Below, one piece after another: positions 7,983-18,028 of a DNA stretch of 62,092 nucleotides. A program made the translations under genes and the position numbers. The notes under the pieces were generated by a model, which had not been told where the DNA came from, ran no database searches, and saw only the letters and a list, made by a program, of their open reading frames with translations. This stretch comes from Ignavibacteriales bacterium (GTDB lineage: Bacteria > Bacteroidota > Ignavibacteria > UBA10030): the NCBI GenBank assembly GCA_016192345.1, contig JACPUH010000028.1:1-62092 (forward strand), written 5' to 3'. Numbering within the stretch: the stretch's first letter is position 1; each line of letters starts with the position of its first letter.

Positions 7983-10466
7983 CTACTTTCCCTCCGGATA
8001 GAGGATTTTGGATATCTGATACCGGCTATCCTGGAAATGTGCCTTCGTCTCCTTGTTGGAGGAGCGGGCGGTCGCGCGTCCGAGTTGTCCGTCAAGATCC
8101 GTCAATTCAGCACGGATGAGCGCTCGCGCTTCCCCGGGCAAGGGCGTGGGGGGCGGGAAGGCGAATCCGGGAGGAAGTCCCGCCGGAGGCGTGAATGGAG
8201 GCGGGTTTAACTTCGTTCCCATCGTCTCAATGTAGGCTCTCTGCAGGTTCCTGCGGTACACATCCGTCTCCGGATTGGACGAACCGAGCTCGCTCCATAC
8301 CGAGGATCGCAAATCGCTCAACATCTCTCCGGTCGTATACAAACGCGTCTTTGCGTTGACGAGCGTGTGCGCGTTGATAAGTCTCAGGAGGCGATCGTTG
8401 TTAAGAAGAATGTTCAGCAACAGGCGATGCCCCTGCAGTACCCGATCGACGGCTCCCCGCGGATCGATCAGGGCGAGGATATCCGGACGCAATAACTCAG
8501 TTGGAGTTCGGAAACCCTCCTTGCGGAGGAACTCCATGCATTCCTTTTGTTTTGCGTAGGAAACAGGAGTGTGGAGAACTCCTTCCTGACCGGCGTTTCG
8601 CTGAGTCCGGATTACCCCCCCGACGTAGGAAGCCACATGCCCCATTTCGCGATTTCGCTGGGCAAGAAGTTGTCCGTAGACCTCTTCCAGCGTGCTATAG
8701 CTCTCTCCCGGAATGGTTGTGGCGCTCACCAGCATACCGGCGACGGCGTTGATATTCTTCAGGCCGTATTGGGTCGCCTTGACGGCATCGTCACCCATAT
8801 CCTCGGTCTGTACTGTCGGATCATTCGGATCTCCCACCCCGAAGCGAAGATAGGGTTCGGTTTCCTGCCGCGCCGCGATCCGGTTCAGTTCCTGCCGCTC
8901 ATCATCCGGAGTCATGGCGCCGAAGACGGGTCTGTACCCCCACTCCGTGGCAAATTTATCGTAAGGCCCAACAATCGGCATCAGCCGTGCTTTGTCCCCA
9001 GGCTGTGCGACGTAGTTGAAGCGTCCATAGTCCATAATCGAAGCTTCGTTTCCATAGCGCGCGGTGAAGGAGGCGCTCCGGAGACTATCCACTGGATAAG
9101 AGGACGTTGCCTTATGATTGTGTGGAAAGCCGAGGGAGTGGCCGACTTCGTGCGCGGCGACATAGCGAAGCATCTCCCCCATCAAGCTGTCCGGCAACGG
9201 AAGTTTTGCCGCTGCGGGATCAAGGTTCCCCACCTGAACGAAGTACCAGTTGCGCGCAAGATTCATCACATTGTGGAAGAAACCGATGTCCGCATCGAGA
9301 ATTTCACCGGTACGGGGATCCACAATGTGAGGCCCGTACGCGTTTTGAATTTCAGATGGCAGCCATCGAATCGTCGCAAAGCGGGCGTCTTCCGAACTCC
9401 AGTCCGGATCCTCTTGCTCGCTGGGAGCGTACTTCGCCACAATCCCCTTCCTAAAGCCGGCCCGTTCGAACGCCACCTGCCAATCCTCCACCCCCATCGC
9501 AAGCCAGCGTTTCCATTTCTCCGGAACGCCACGGTCGATGTAAAACGTAATGGGCTTGACCGGCTCACTCAGCCCCCCGCGCCGAATGGCCTCCGGATCC
9601 TTCGGCTCGAGTCGCCATCGAGCGATGTACCGCCGCGGCTCGGCGCGCTGTGCATCGTATCCATAATCGTACTTTTGATAGTCGAAGAACCCCACCCGCT
9701 CGTCCTCGAGGCGCGGCATCATCGGTTTCGCCGGCAACCGGACCATCGAATGATGCATCGTGACGGAGATCGAGCTCAGGTTGTTGGCCTGAGGAACGCT
9801 TCCGGCTTCGTAGGTCAACGTGGCTTCCGTCTCAATGTTGTCGGGAAAGGACTTGCTGTACTCGACAAAGGATCGTTTAGCATCCAGCCTGCGGATCTGA
9901 TTCTGCTGACGGGTCGATTTCCCCAATCCGAACTCCGGCACATCCGTGGTGAATAAATCGGTGACATCAACAACCATGGCTGAACTGTCCCCGTTCATCG
10001 CCTGGATATCCAACGCCATGATGACCGGAGGCAGATTTGCTTTGCGCACGGCATAGGAGACGGGAAGCGAATCAGCCGCAATCGAAGTGAGCAACACGCT
10101 CCGCAGCAAGACCCGGTCCCCCACCCGCTCCCAGCGAACTGTCTGCCGGTTGACTCCATCGCCGCCATACCCAAGACCCGTCTGTATCTTCGCTTGCGTG
10201 CTGACGAGAAGAAATTCCTTGTTTAGTTCTTTTCCAGGGATTTCAAAAAAGACCTTGTCCTTGATACGGTGGACAAGGAAGAGACCGGAATCAGACTTTG
10301 CCTCTTTGGTGATGACCTGGGCATACGGTTTCATGGCGGCCTGTGCGGGCCCTGATGGACGGGAGGAACCTGGCGCGTCGGAGGGCTTGGCTTCACCGGC
10401 CGGCCTGGTCGAGGCACATCCGATGAGCAACATCGCTGCAATGAGAAGCAAGGGTAGGAATCTCAT
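7983..10466 (-). CDS. Zinc-dependent metalloprotease lipoprotein (DUF5117/DUF5118 type)
   Basis: 827 residues. The N-terminus is a lipoprotein signal (MRFLPLLLIAAMLLIGC, lipidated Cys17), preceded by a GGAG site. The central region has the extended zinc motif HEVGHSLGFPH at 439-449 plus a downstream SIMDYGRFNY Met-turn-like segment, as in the family annotated as zinc-dependent metalloprotease with DUF5118, DUF5117 and a C-terminal DUF4953-like region. The full-length architecture is present. It is likely anchored in the outer membrane or periplasm. Substrates of this family are not known. It is monocistronic with its own terminator. Confidence 0.9.
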   Translation of the reverse strand: MRFLPLLLIAAMLLIGCASTRPAGEAKPSDAPGSSRPSGPAQAAMKPYAQVITKEAKSDSGLFLVHRIKDKVFFEIPGKELNKEFLLVSTQAKIQTGLGYGGDGVNRQTVRWERVGDRVLLRSVLLTSIAADSLPVSYAVRKANLPPVIMALDIQAMNGDSSAMVVDVTDLFTTDVPEFGLGKSTRQQNQIRRLDAKRSFVEYSKSFPDNIETEATLTYEAGSVPQANNLSSISVTMHHSMVRLPAKPMMPRLEDERVGFFDYQKYDYGYDAQRAEPRRYIARWRLEPKDPEAIRRGGLSEPVKPITFYIDRGVPEKWKRWLAMGVEDWQVAFERAGFRKGIVAKYAPSEQEDPDWSSEDARFATIRWLPSEIQNAYGPHIVDPRTGEILDADIGFFHNVMNLARNWYFVQVGNLDPAAAKLPLPDSLMGEMLRYVAAHEVGHSLGFPHNHKATSSYPVDSLRSASFTARYGNEASIMDYGRFNYVAQPGDKARLMPIVGPYDKFATEWGYRPVFGAMTPDDERQELNRIAARQETEPYLRFGVGDPNDPTVQTEDMGDDAVKATQYGLKNINAVAGMLVSATTIPGESYSTLEEVYGQLLAQRNREMGHVASYVGGVIRTQRNAGQEGVLHTPVSYAKQKECMEFLRKEGFRTPTELLRPDILALIDPRGAVDRVLQGHRLLLNILLNNDRLLRLINAHTLVNAKTRLYTTGEMLSDLRSSVWSELGSSNPETDVYRRNLQRAYIETMGTKLNPPPFTPPAGLPPGFAFPPPTPLPGEARALIRAELTDLDGQLGRATARSSNKETKAHFQDSRYQISKILYPEGK

Positions 10467-10638
10467 GATTGATTCTCCGGATTATGACTGATTGAAGTGA
10501 GTTGGGATTTCACACTCCCTACAAGAAGCTCCTCCCTGGGAAAGAAATGAGAGAATTTTGTGACCTGTTCGAGACACCGACGATTTGGCGATCACCCTCC
10601 TCACTGGCGCCCAATTGCTTCCCTGCCCTCTCGCATTT

Positions 10639-11382
10639 CTACCATGGTATAACTCTCTTGTCCCGCCAGAATTTTCCCGTTTCTGCAATCGGAGCTTCCG
10701 TCGCGAGCCAGACGGGAGTTTCCGCGCCTTTCTTCACCGACCGCGGGGCCATCTTTCCCCCCATCTCCGTCCGGACCCAACCGGGACAGACCGCGTTCAC
10801 CGCAATTCCTTTCTTCTTCAGCGCAAGAGCGAACTGGCAGGTCACGGCGTTCATTGCCGTCTTGCTGATGCTGTACACGGGAGCGTACGTCGTCATCCCT
10901 TCACCGATCTCACCTGCACCGCTTGACACGTTAATAATCCTGCTCCCCTTTGCAAACAGAGGGAGGAACGTCTGCGTTACGAAGAAGGCTCCTAAGGTAT
11001 TAATGGTGATGGTGCGGTGGACAACATCAGGCCCGACATCAAGGATGCTTGTTGATTCATCAAGCAGGACACCTGCGTTATTCACCAGGATATCGAGGTG
11101 GCCGACCTGTGAGGAGAGAGTCTTAAAGGCCGAACGAATACTCCCGATCTCAGCCACATCCATCTGTAAAAACCGGATATCCCCTCCCTCGTTCAGGAGG
11201 GTGTCGACCGCTTCCTCTCCCGCAACGCTCTCGCGAGCGGCAAGCCAAACGGAGACGCCTTGTGCACCAAGCTGCCGTACGATTTCGAGCCCGATCCCAC
11301 GATTGGCGCCGGTGACAAGAGCGGTGCGGGCGCCGGAATCCTTGGAGCCGGACCGCAACGTTACCAACTCTCCTTGAACCAA
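10639..11382 (-). CDS. SDR family NAD(P)-dependent oxidoreductase
   Basis: 247 residues of a classical short-chain dehydrogenase/reductase. The coenzyme loop TGANRGIG is at 24-31, NNAG at 101-104, the catalytic Ser in NVSSGAG near 153, and Y170-x3-K174 (YSISK). The PGWVRT segment after the catalytic region is typical of carbonyl-reductase-like members. The start overlaps the end of the aldo/keto reductase gene by 22 bp, so the two oxidoreductases are probably translated from one message. The substrate cannot be predicted. Confidence 0.88.
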   Translation of the reverse strand: MVQGELVTLRSGSKDSGARTALVTGANRGIGLEIVRQLGAQGVSVWLAARESVAGEEAVDTLLNEGGDIRFLQMDVAEIGSIRSAFKTLSSQVGHLDILVNNAGVLLDESTSILDVGPDVVHRTITINTLGAFFVTQTFLPLFAKGSRIINVSSGAGEIGEGMTTYAPVYSISKTAMNAVTCQFALALKKKGIAVNAVCPGWVRTEMGGKMAPRSVKKGAETPVWLATEAPIAETGKFWRDKRVIPW

Positions 11383-12329
11383 CTCGCGTCAGAGTAATAC
11401 GGCTTCGTCAGTTCCTCCATATTCTTCATCTCCTCCGGCGTACAAGGCTTGAAATTCTGCGCGATGCGGACGTTCTCCTCAAGCTCGGCCAGTGTGGTGA
11501 TCCCGACAATCACGGTGCTGACCGGAAGGGTAAGGACATATCGCATCGCCTGTTCCATGGTGGAAAGCCCCCCTTCACGAAAGATCCGGCCGCGCGCGGG
11601 AATCTTCATCCCGACGATCGACATCTTTTTTTCCACCGCAACCGGAAGGAGGTTGTCGATGAACGAAGCGTTATGCTTGTCGGCAGCGTTCAGCGCCATC
11701 AGGATCGAATCGAAGGGATACTGTTCGATCCCCTTCTTTAAGATGAACGGATCGCGGTGACCGGTGATGCCGAGAAACCGGACGATCTTCTCGTCCCGCG
11801 CCTTCTCCATCGCCTTGATCGCCCCCTCCTTCGCGAAGATCCGGTCAAGGTCATTCTGGGTTCTGACGTTATGGTTCTGCCAAAGATCGAGATGGTCGGT
11901 CTGGAGCTGTTTCAACGACCGCTCGAGAAGTCGCATGGAACCGTCATAGCTCCGGTCGTTTGTCTTGGTCGCGAGGAAGACCTCCTTGCGGCGGGTCTTC
12001 ATGACCTGACCGATGTAGGTCTCACTGACCCCCCGACCGTACGCAGCCGCGGTGTCGATGTAGTTAACACCGAGGTCGATAGCACGGTTGATGATGGCGA
12101 GCGCCTGGTCGTCTTTGTCCGGCGTCTCGAGGGTCGATTGTCCGCCGAGACTGAAAAGGCACACCTGGTGTCCGGTTTTTCCAAGCGGGCGCGTGGACAT
12201 CTTTGCAGGACCCGGCGGTTGGGCGGCAAGGGCTTGCAGAGGGTCGAGCTTCGCAAGGCCCGCGAGAGCAGCTCCGCCGATGACGGTCTTCACAAAATTT
12301 CTGCGGGAGAGCGAGTCGTCGTTCTTCAT
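11361..12329 (-). CDS. Aldo/keto reductase with Tat signal
   Basis: The ATG at 12329 is chosen because it follows a GGAGGTG site and opens a twin-arginine signal (SLSRRNFVKTVIGGAALAG). The mature part is an aldo/keto reductase: GVNYIDTAAAYGRG supplies the catalytic Asp and Tyr, LATKTNDRSY the Lys, and LWQNHN the His of the tetrad. The C-terminal VIVGITTLAELEENVRIAQN binds NADP(H). At 322 residues it is complete. The Tat signal implies that it folds with cofactor in the cytoplasm and acts in the periplasm, less usual for this family but common in such 'twin-arginine AKR' genes. It is coupled to the following SDR gene. Confidence 0.88.
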   Translation of the reverse strand: MKNDDSLSRRNFVKTVIGGAALAGLAKLDPLQALAAQPPGPAKMSTRPLGKTGHQVCLFSLGGQSTLETPDKDDQALAIINRAIDLGVNYIDTAAAYGRGVSETYIGQVMKTRRKEVFLATKTNDRSYDGSMRLLERSLKQLQTDHLDLWQNHNVRTQNDLDRIFAKEGAIKAMEKARDEKIVRFLGITGHRDPFILKKGIEQYPFDSILMALNAADKHNASFIDNLLPVAVEKKMSIVGMKIPARGRIFREGGLSTMEQAMRYVLTLPVSTVIVGITTLAELEENVRIAQNFKPCTPEEMKNMEELTKPYYSDASWFKESW

Positions 12330-12455
12330 ACAACACCTCCATGATGTTGTGGCTTGAGCATGGCACGTTGTGGGGGACAGACTCGTCGCCCAACAGGTGA
12401 GAATGTAGAAAATTACGAAGGGACAAGCAAGAAGAATGGAGGGCAACAACGGAAA

Positions 12456-12486
12456 GACCTGACAGGTTTTTAAAACCTGTCAGGTC
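12456..12486. repeat. Long palindrome between convergently unlinked minus-strand genes; possible terminator
   Basis: A perfect inverted repeat with 15-base arms (GACCTGACAGGTTTT and its complement) around one T. It lies just downstream of the histidine kinase gene and could terminate it, although the T-run is within the stem. It shares the ACCTGtCAGGT core with the palindrome at 1803-1821, indicating a dispersed repeat family. Confidence 0.65.
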
Positions 12487-12501
12487 TGCACGAGGCCCGG
12501 T

Positions 12502-13860
12502 TTATTTTCCCGGGAGTGAGAAATAAAAAACAGCCCCTTTCCCATCCTCCCCCTCAGCCCAGGTCCGTCCGCCATGCCGAAGGACAATGCGGTGTACGTT
12601 CGCCAGGCCCACGCCAGTCCCCTCGAATTCCTCCGCGCGGTGGAGCCTTTGAAACACGCCGAACAGTTTCCCCACGTACCGCATGTCGAATCCCGCTCCA
12701 TTATCCCGAACGAAGAAGACTGTTTCCCCCTCCCCCGCCGTGCATCCAATCTCGATGCGCGCACGCTCCCGTTTTCCCGTGTACTTCACCGCATTGCCGA
12801 TCAGGTTGGCGATCACCAGGCGCAGCATGGAAGGGTCGCCTTGCACGTCCGGCAGCACTCCAACAATCCATTCGATTGCTCTCTCCCCTGTTTCCCTCTG
12901 GCAATCTTTGATCACCTCGGCGACAAGTTTCTGCATATCAATATTGTCGGCCTTCATCTCCACCCGCCCCATCCGGGAAAAGATCAGGAGCTCGTCCACA
13001 AGCACTCCCATTTCCCTTGCGGAATCGGATATCACCTTCAGGTAGCGGTTGCTTTGTTCGTCCAGGACCCCGCTCGATCGTTTCTGAAAGAGTTCGACAA
13101 ATCCGCCAATATGGCGCAAAGGGGCGCGCAGATCGTGTGAGACCGAATAGCTGAAAGCCTCCAGTTCTTTATTCACTCCTTCAAGCTGTGCGGTCCGTTT
13201 CTGCACGAGTTCCTCAAGTCGCTCACGATGTTGCGCGAGCTCTTCCGCCATGCGTTTCTCGTTGGTGATATCCACGGAGAGGATGAACGCTCCTTCGGTC
13301 ACCGGTTCGATGTTAAGGTTGAACCAACCCTTGGAGCCGTCGGGGAAGGCAAATTCGTTTTCCATCCGATGCGGGACGCGTTCTTCCAGACAACGCTTGA
13401 GCCAGGGGAAAAACTCCGCCCCCTCAATCCCCGGGTACATCTCCATCATCGTTCGGCCCATGAGTTCCTCTTTGCTCCTGCGGCCCTGCTTTGCCACCAC
13501 CTCGTTCACATAAAGATATCGATAGTCATACCCGATGATCTGGCATCCCTCCTGCATTTCGTCCAGGGTGGTTCTGTAGCGGTGTTCCGCCTGGTGATGC
13601 AGCTCCCCGGCTTTTATACGGTCCGATTCAATCGCTTCCAGCAATTGGATCACCTGACGAATTCCTGCAAGTACGAGGAGAATATTGACAAGTACAAGAA
13701 GGATCACCGCGAGCTCGAACCCATAGAACCCGGCCTCGTGCCCTCCCCAGACAAGCACTCCGGAGACGATCGAAACCAGGACCGCATAAGGCAGGAGCCG
13801 GCGAAACATCCAGCGCCCGTGCAACCGGGAGGAGGGAACATCGGAGAGGGGTTGGTTCAT
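12502..13860 (-). CDS. PAS-domain sensor histidine kinase
   Basis: 452 residues from the ATG at 13860 (a TTG start at 13890 would add ten). Two membrane helices (about 23-40 and 49-69) precede a PAS domain (about 95-205, EMQEGCQIIGYDYRYLYVN) with a PAC-like tail. A short coiled coil follows, then a HisKA dimerisation domain with phospho-acceptor His242 (SVSHDLRAPLRH) and a HATPase_c domain with N, G1 and G2 boxes (ANLIGNAVKYTG, VRDNGAGFD, GTGVGLANVHRI). This is the bacteriophytochrome-like / FixL-like hybrid-free kinase layout. No response regulator gene is adjacent, so it is an orphan kinase; its signal is unknown. Confidence 0.9.
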   Translation of the reverse strand: MNQPLSDVPSSRLHGRWMFRRLLPYAVLVSIVSGVLVWGGHEAGFYGFELAVILLVLVNILLVLAGIRQVIQLLEAIESDRIKAGELHHQAEHRYRTTLDEMQEGCQIIGYDYRYLYVNEVVAKQGRRSKEELMGRTMMEMYPGIEGAEFFPWLKRCLEERVPHRMENEFAFPDGSKGWFNLNIEPVTEGAFILSVDITNEKRMAEELAQHRERLEELVQKRTAQLEGVNKELEAFSYSVSHDLRAPLRHIGGFVELFQKRSSGVLDEQSNRYLKVISDSAREMGVLVDELLIFSRMGRVEMKADNIDMQKLVAEVIKDCQRETGERAIEWIVGVLPDVQGDPSMLRLVIANLIGNAVKYTGKRERARIEIGCTAGEGETVFFVRDNGAGFDMRYVGKLFGVFQRLHRAEEFEGTGVGLANVHRIVLRHGGRTWAEGEDGKGAVFYFSLPGK

Positions 13861-13932
13861 CTTGCTCTTATCCCACTGTGGAGTATGCAACAGCGATATG
13901 GGGTGAACACAACGAAGCGAAACAATAAAACC

Positions 13933-14547
13933 TCAAGGGACAAGCGGATTTCGCGTGTTTAGCGACTTCAACTCCTCAAAACCCTCCCGGCCAACAACGT
14001 GCACAAGCTCTTCTTCACAAACATCGATCACCTTCATGGTCCCATGTGGGACCGCACTGCAACACTGGGGACGCGCGGTAAACTCCGGGTCGTCCACCAG
14101 CACCACCCCGTTCTCCACCGTAATGGGGAAGGCGAAGCAGAAGAACGGTTTGAGGGCAAACTTGGACATCCCTTCCGCCACTGCCGCACGTTGGAGCACA
14201 CACCACCCCTTGCTGTCAAGGAACACGCAACCGTAGTCCCGTGTCTGCGTTCCCACCGCTCGTCCTGAAGGGAAATCAAGATCCACCTCCTCCTCCGTGT
14301 CGAACCACCTCGCAGGGTCCTTATCCATATGCGGTTCCATGTGCCGCTGTACCAGTTCCGTGTGTGCGAGGATGTTCTCCCGCTCCGCCGGATCGATCAT
14401 GACACCTTGCCGGCAACAGGTCGCGTTGCAATTGGACATCGAACAACCGGCCGCGAACGTCCCTTCGAGGATGGAATGATCGACCTTCAGCTTGGGGATA
14501 TGGGAAAGTTTGTGGGAATGAAGTACTGGGAAATGGTTTTCAGGCAT
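13933..14547 (-). CDS. DUF3109 family cysteine-rich protein (YkgJ-like)
   Basis: 204 residues. Cysteines are grouped as CSMSNCNATCCRQG near 35-48, then GCVFLDSKGWCVL, FFCFAF and PQCCSAV. This is the pattern of DUF3109 proteins, related to the YkgJ-type CxxxCxxxCC zinc or iron-sulfur cluster proteins. Function is unknown. The start overlaps the end of the DinB gene by 8 bp, so the two are translationally coupled. Confidence 0.85.
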   Translation of the reverse strand: MPENHFPVLHSHKLSHIPKLKVDHSILEGTFAAGCSMSNCNATCCRQGVMIDPAERENILAHTELVQRHMEPHMDKDPARWFDTEEEVDLDFPSGRAVGTQTRDYGCVFLDSKGWCVLQRAAVAEGMSKFALKPFFCFAFPITVENGVVLVDDPEFTARPQCCSAVPHGTMKVIDVCEEELVHVVGREGFEELKSLNTRNPLVP

Positions 14548-15043
14548 TCTTGGCTTTGAGACGATAGTAGTTGATGAGGTCGGTCCCGACTGCTTTGATT
14601 CCCAACTGGCGAAACAGGGTGGTGACCTGCCCCCGATGGTAGGTTGAGTGATTGATCAGATGCTGCATCTGCTGCCAGAGGATGATGGTAGAGGGATTTC
14701 CCTTGATATCGGTATAGGACAACGGCGACAGGAGTCGCTCCTCCGTCACGGCATGAAGGAATGCGTCAACCTGGCTGCGCCAGCCGATCCATCGTTCCTG
14801 CAATGAGGGGAGGGTCGGGATATCCTCTTCGCGAATCAGCGTGGTGGGAGAGTTTCCCTTCCAGCGTTCGAGCCAAATCCAATCGGCTGCATAGATGTGG
14901 ACGAGCGTCCCCCGGACTCCGCCGAAGCTCGAGTTGAGGTTCTTTGTGTATTGTTCTTCGGGGAGGGTCGCCGCAACTTCGAGAACCCGTTCGGTTGCCC
15001 ACCGGTCGAAGTCAAACAACGTCAGGATATCTCGTTTGTCCAT
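14540..15043 (-). CDS. DinB family protein
   Basis: 167 residues with the DinB/YfiT four-helix fold. The three metal-binding histidines are in LVHIYAADW (helix 2) and HLINHSTYHRGQ (helix 4). Members bind a divalent metal, and some are thiol transferases (bacillithiol or mycothiol S-transferase-like), but this one cannot be assigned a substrate. It is first in a two-gene unit with the DUF3109 protein. Confidence 0.88.
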   Translation of the reverse strand: MDKRDILTLFDFDRWATERVLEVAATLPEEQYTKNLNSSFGGVRGTLVHIYAADWIWLERWKGNSPTTLIREEDIPTLPSLQERWIGWRSQVDAFLHAVTEERLLSPLSYTDIKGNPSTIILWQQMQHLINHSTYHRGQVTTLFRQLGIKAVGTDLINYYRLKAKNA

Positions 15044-15123
15044 GCTGCAGATCTGTTTATGAAGAGTTGTGGGGACTTATGGAAAACATTTTACACAGGA
15101 ACACATTGTAAACCATTCCCCGT

Positions 15124-17721
15124 TCACTCCGCTTTTTTCTTCAGCTCCGCCAGCTTCTGCATCGCCTCCAGGGGTGTCATCGTTTCAAGATCAATGCGCC
15201 TCAGTTCTTCGCGCAGGCGGTCGTCCTTCACCTCGAACAACGTCATCTGCACGTCGGGGGGCGGAATGCGCCCTTTCGTTTGCCGACCATTCACCTGCAG
15301 TTCGGAACTCTCGAGGTTCTCCAGGATCCGCTTTGCGCGGTCGGTGACCTCCTCGGGCAGACCGGCCATCTGAGCCACCTGGATGCCGTACGAATGGTCT
15401 GCGAATCCCTGCACCACCTTGTGGAGGAAGATCACCTTATCACCGTACTCCCGCACATCCACTTTATAGTTCCGGATGCGGGGGAACAGCTCCGCCAATT
15501 CGTTCAATTCGTGGTAGTGGGTGGCAAAGAGGGTCTTGGCGCCGATCCGCTGGTGGAGATACTCGGTCAGGGCCCACGCGATGCTGATGCCGTCGAAGGT
15601 GCTCGTGCCGCGTCCGATCTCGTCCAGGAGAATGAGGCTGCGCGGGGTCGCGGTGTTCACGATGTTCGCCGCCTCGTGCATCTCGACCAGGAAGGTACTC
15701 TCGCCGGAGGCGATATTATCGCTCGCTCCCACCCTGGTGTAGATCCGGTCGACGAGTCCAATGTGCGCCGCGGTCGCCGGGACAAAACTGCCGATCTGCG
15801 CGAGCAGCACGATCAGCCCTACCTGCCGCAGGTAGCTCGATTTTCCACTCATGTTCGGGCCGGTGATGATCAGGATCTGATCCTCCTCCGTATCGATGAG
15901 CGTGTCGTTCGGCGTGTATCGTTCGCCCGGTGGCAGGAGCTTTTCAATAACCGGGTGCCTTCCTCCCTGGATTTCGATCTTGAACGACTCATCGACCGTC
16001 GGACAGACATAGTTGTTCTCGATCGCCACTTCGGCAAGGGAGCTGTAACAATCGAGCACGGCGATGGCGTAGGCATTCTCCTGGATGGCGGCGGCATGCG
16101 CCGCGACGAGGGTACGGAGATCGTTGAAGAGCTGCGTCTCAAGGGCCAGCATCTTTTCCTCGGCATGGAGGATCTTCTCCTCGTACTCCTTCAGTTCGGG
16201 AGTGATGAACCGTTCCGCGTTCGTCAGGGTCTGCTTCCGGATATAATTGGAAGGGATCTTATCCTTGTGTGTGTTCGTGACTTCGATGTAGTACCCGAAG
16301 ACGTTGTTGTATCCCACCTTTAGGGACGAAATGCCCGTCCGTTCCCGTTCCTGGTGCTGGAGTTTAGCGATCCAATCCTTCCCGCTGAAGGAAAGTTCGC
16401 GTAGTTCATCGAGCTCTTTATTATATCCCTTCCGGATCACCCCACCCTCGACGAGGGCCAGGGGCGGATCGTCCTCCAAGCCGGAGGAGATCGCCGTGAC
16501 GACCTGGTCCAGGGGATTCAACCACCTGTCCACTTCCTTGAGCGAAGAGGCTTTCAGCTGTGCGAGATTGGATTGAAGCAACGGGACCAGTTCCAGGCAT
16601 CCCTTTAACTGGTTTACCTCCCGCGGGTTTCCCCGTCCTGTTGCGATCCGTGCAATGAGCCGCTCAAGGTCCCCCATGCCGTTCAACACTCCCCCCATCT
16701 TCCCCCGCGGGGATTCGTTCGCGACCAGTTCCCGGACAGCGGCAAGTCGATTCCGGACGGTCTCGAGTTTTTTGAGAGGATGGTTCAACCAGCGTTTCAA
16801 CAAACGTCCCCCCATCGGCGTCAGAGTCCGATCCAGAACCGAGAAGAGGGTCCCTTCACTCTGCCCGGAGATGGAAGAAGTGACCTCAAGATTGCGCTTC
16901 GTGGAAACGTCGAGGACGATAAAATCGGATGTGTCGTACGGTGCGATTTTTTTAATGTGCAGAAGGTTGGCTTTCTGCGTCTCCTGCAGGTAGTTCATCA
17001 CCGCCCCGGCGGCGACCACACCGATGCGGTACGCTTCGATGCCATACCCCTTCAGCGATTGGGTTTTGAAATGGTTGACCAGCAACTCGTACCCGTAATC
17101 GAAATGGAACACCCAATCGTCCGCCTTCGTATAGATTCCGCCGAAGCGGTCCTTCAGGAGACTTTGGACCGTGGCAAGGTCGCGTTTCTGGACCAGCAGT
17201 TCCGATGGTTGCAGGTTGCTCACCTGCTCCGGGAGGTTTCTCAGGGGAAATTCGGCCGTGGAGAACTCTCCCGTCGAAACATCGATAAACGCGAAGCCGA
17301 CAGGTTCATCTCCGCGGGCGAGGGCTGTGGGAAGAGCGACGGCAGCGAGATAGTTGTTCTGTTTCTGTTCAAGCACTTTATCGGAGAACGAAATCCCGGG
17401 CGTCACAACCTCGATCACATCCCGTTTGACGATCCCCTTGGCAAACTTCGGATCTTCGAGTTGCTCACAGACAGCCACCCGGTGCCCCGCTTTGAGGAGC
17501 TTCGGGAGGTACGCCTCGAGCGCATGGTACGGGAAACCGGCCAGCGGTATTTCCCCCGCGGCGCCATTCCCGCGTTTCGTCAGCGTGATCCCCAGAACTT
17601 TCGCCGTGAGCTTTGCATCCTCTTCGAACGTCTCATAGAAATCCCCCATGCGAAACAACAGGATCGTGTCCGGATGCTTCGCCTTCACCTGCTGATATTG
17701 CCGCATTAATGGAGTGGACAT
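15124..17721 (-). CDS. mutS: DNA mismatch repair protein MutS
   Basis: 865 residues, the usual MutS1 length. The mismatch-recognition domain begins MRQYQQVKAKHPDTILLFRMGDFYETF, containing the Phe-x-Glu wedge (GDFYETF). The connector, lever and clamp domains follow. The ATPase has Walker A GPNMSGKS at 621-628, then DEIGRGTSTFDG (Walker B/signature) and FATHYHEL. The C-terminal helix-turn-helix and beta-clamp region is present. It recognises mispairs and recruits MutL, which is not in the window. The CPXCG gene ends 32 bp upstream, suggesting co-transcription. Confidence 0.97.
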   Translation of the reverse strand: MSTPLMRQYQQVKAKHPDTILLFRMGDFYETFEEDAKLTAKVLGITLTKRGNGAAGEIPLAGFPYHALEAYLPKLLKAGHRVAVCEQLEDPKFAKGIVKRDVIEVVTPGISFSDKVLEQKQNNYLAAVALPTALARGDEPVGFAFIDVSTGEFSTAEFPLRNLPEQVSNLQPSELLVQKRDLATVQSLLKDRFGGIYTKADDWVFHFDYGYELLVNHFKTQSLKGYGIEAYRIGVVAAGAVMNYLQETQKANLLHIKKIAPYDTSDFIVLDVSTKRNLEVTSSISGQSEGTLFSVLDRTLTPMGGRLLKRWLNHPLKKLETVRNRLAAVRELVANESPRGKMGGVLNGMGDLERLIARIATGRGNPREVNQLKGCLELVPLLQSNLAQLKASSLKEVDRWLNPLDQVVTAISSGLEDDPPLALVEGGVIRKGYNKELDELRELSFSGKDWIAKLQHQERERTGISSLKVGYNNVFGYYIEVTNTHKDKIPSNYIRKQTLTNAERFITPELKEYEEKILHAEEKMLALETQLFNDLRTLVAAHAAAIQENAYAIAVLDCYSSLAEVAIENNYVCPTVDESFKIEIQGGRHPVIEKLLPPGERYTPNDTLIDTEEDQILIITGPNMSGKSSYLRQVGLIVLLAQIGSFVPATAAHIGLVDRIYTRVGASDNIASGESTFLVEMHEAANIVNTATPRSLILLDEIGRGTSTFDGISIAWALTEYLHQRIGAKTLFATHYHELNELAELFPRIRNYKVDVREYGDKVIFLHKVVQGFADHSYGIQVAQMAGLPEEVTDRAKRILENLESSELQVNGRQTKGRIPPPDVQMTLFEVKDDRLREELRRIDLETMTPLEAMQKLAELKKKAE

Positions 17722-17753
17722 AAGGGGAAAGAATCTCTTTTCTGTCTCTGTTT

Positions 17754-17948
17754 TTATCCTTCAAACACCGCCTCTACGGAGACGGCACCGGTCAAAGGAT
17801 CAAGCGTGATACTCAAAACATTCGGACGACAGCATACGGCGCAGTCCTCCGTATAGCGTTGCCGTGCGCCCGCGGAATCGTCGACAAAGGTCTCATTCTC
17901 CGCACCACAATAGGCGCATAAGTATTGGAAAAAACCCTCTTCTTTCAT
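17754..17948 (-). CDS. CPXCG motif-containing small cysteine-rich protein
   Basis: 64 residues with two cysteine pairs, CAYCG and CAVCCRPN, forming a likely zinc ribbon. The remainder matches the small CPXCG family (ENETFVD, ...VLSITLD...). The first pair is CAYCG rather than CPxCG. No function is established. It sits directly upstream of mutS on the same strand. Confidence 0.8.
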   Translation of the reverse strand: MKEEGFFQYLCAYCGAENETFVDDSAGARQRYTEDCAVCCRPNVLSITLDPLTGAVSVEAVFEG

Positions 17949-18028
17949 ACGGGACGGTCAAAAGATACAGAAACTTGGGGTGAGAGTAAATTGACGTTTT
18001 TCGGGCGGGAGGAGACCTCTTCAAGGAA

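Noticed and set aside
8547..9956. A 469-codon open frame on the plus strand
   Set aside because: It is antisense to the zinc metalloprotease lipoprotein gene, which has full motifs, a signal and a terminator.
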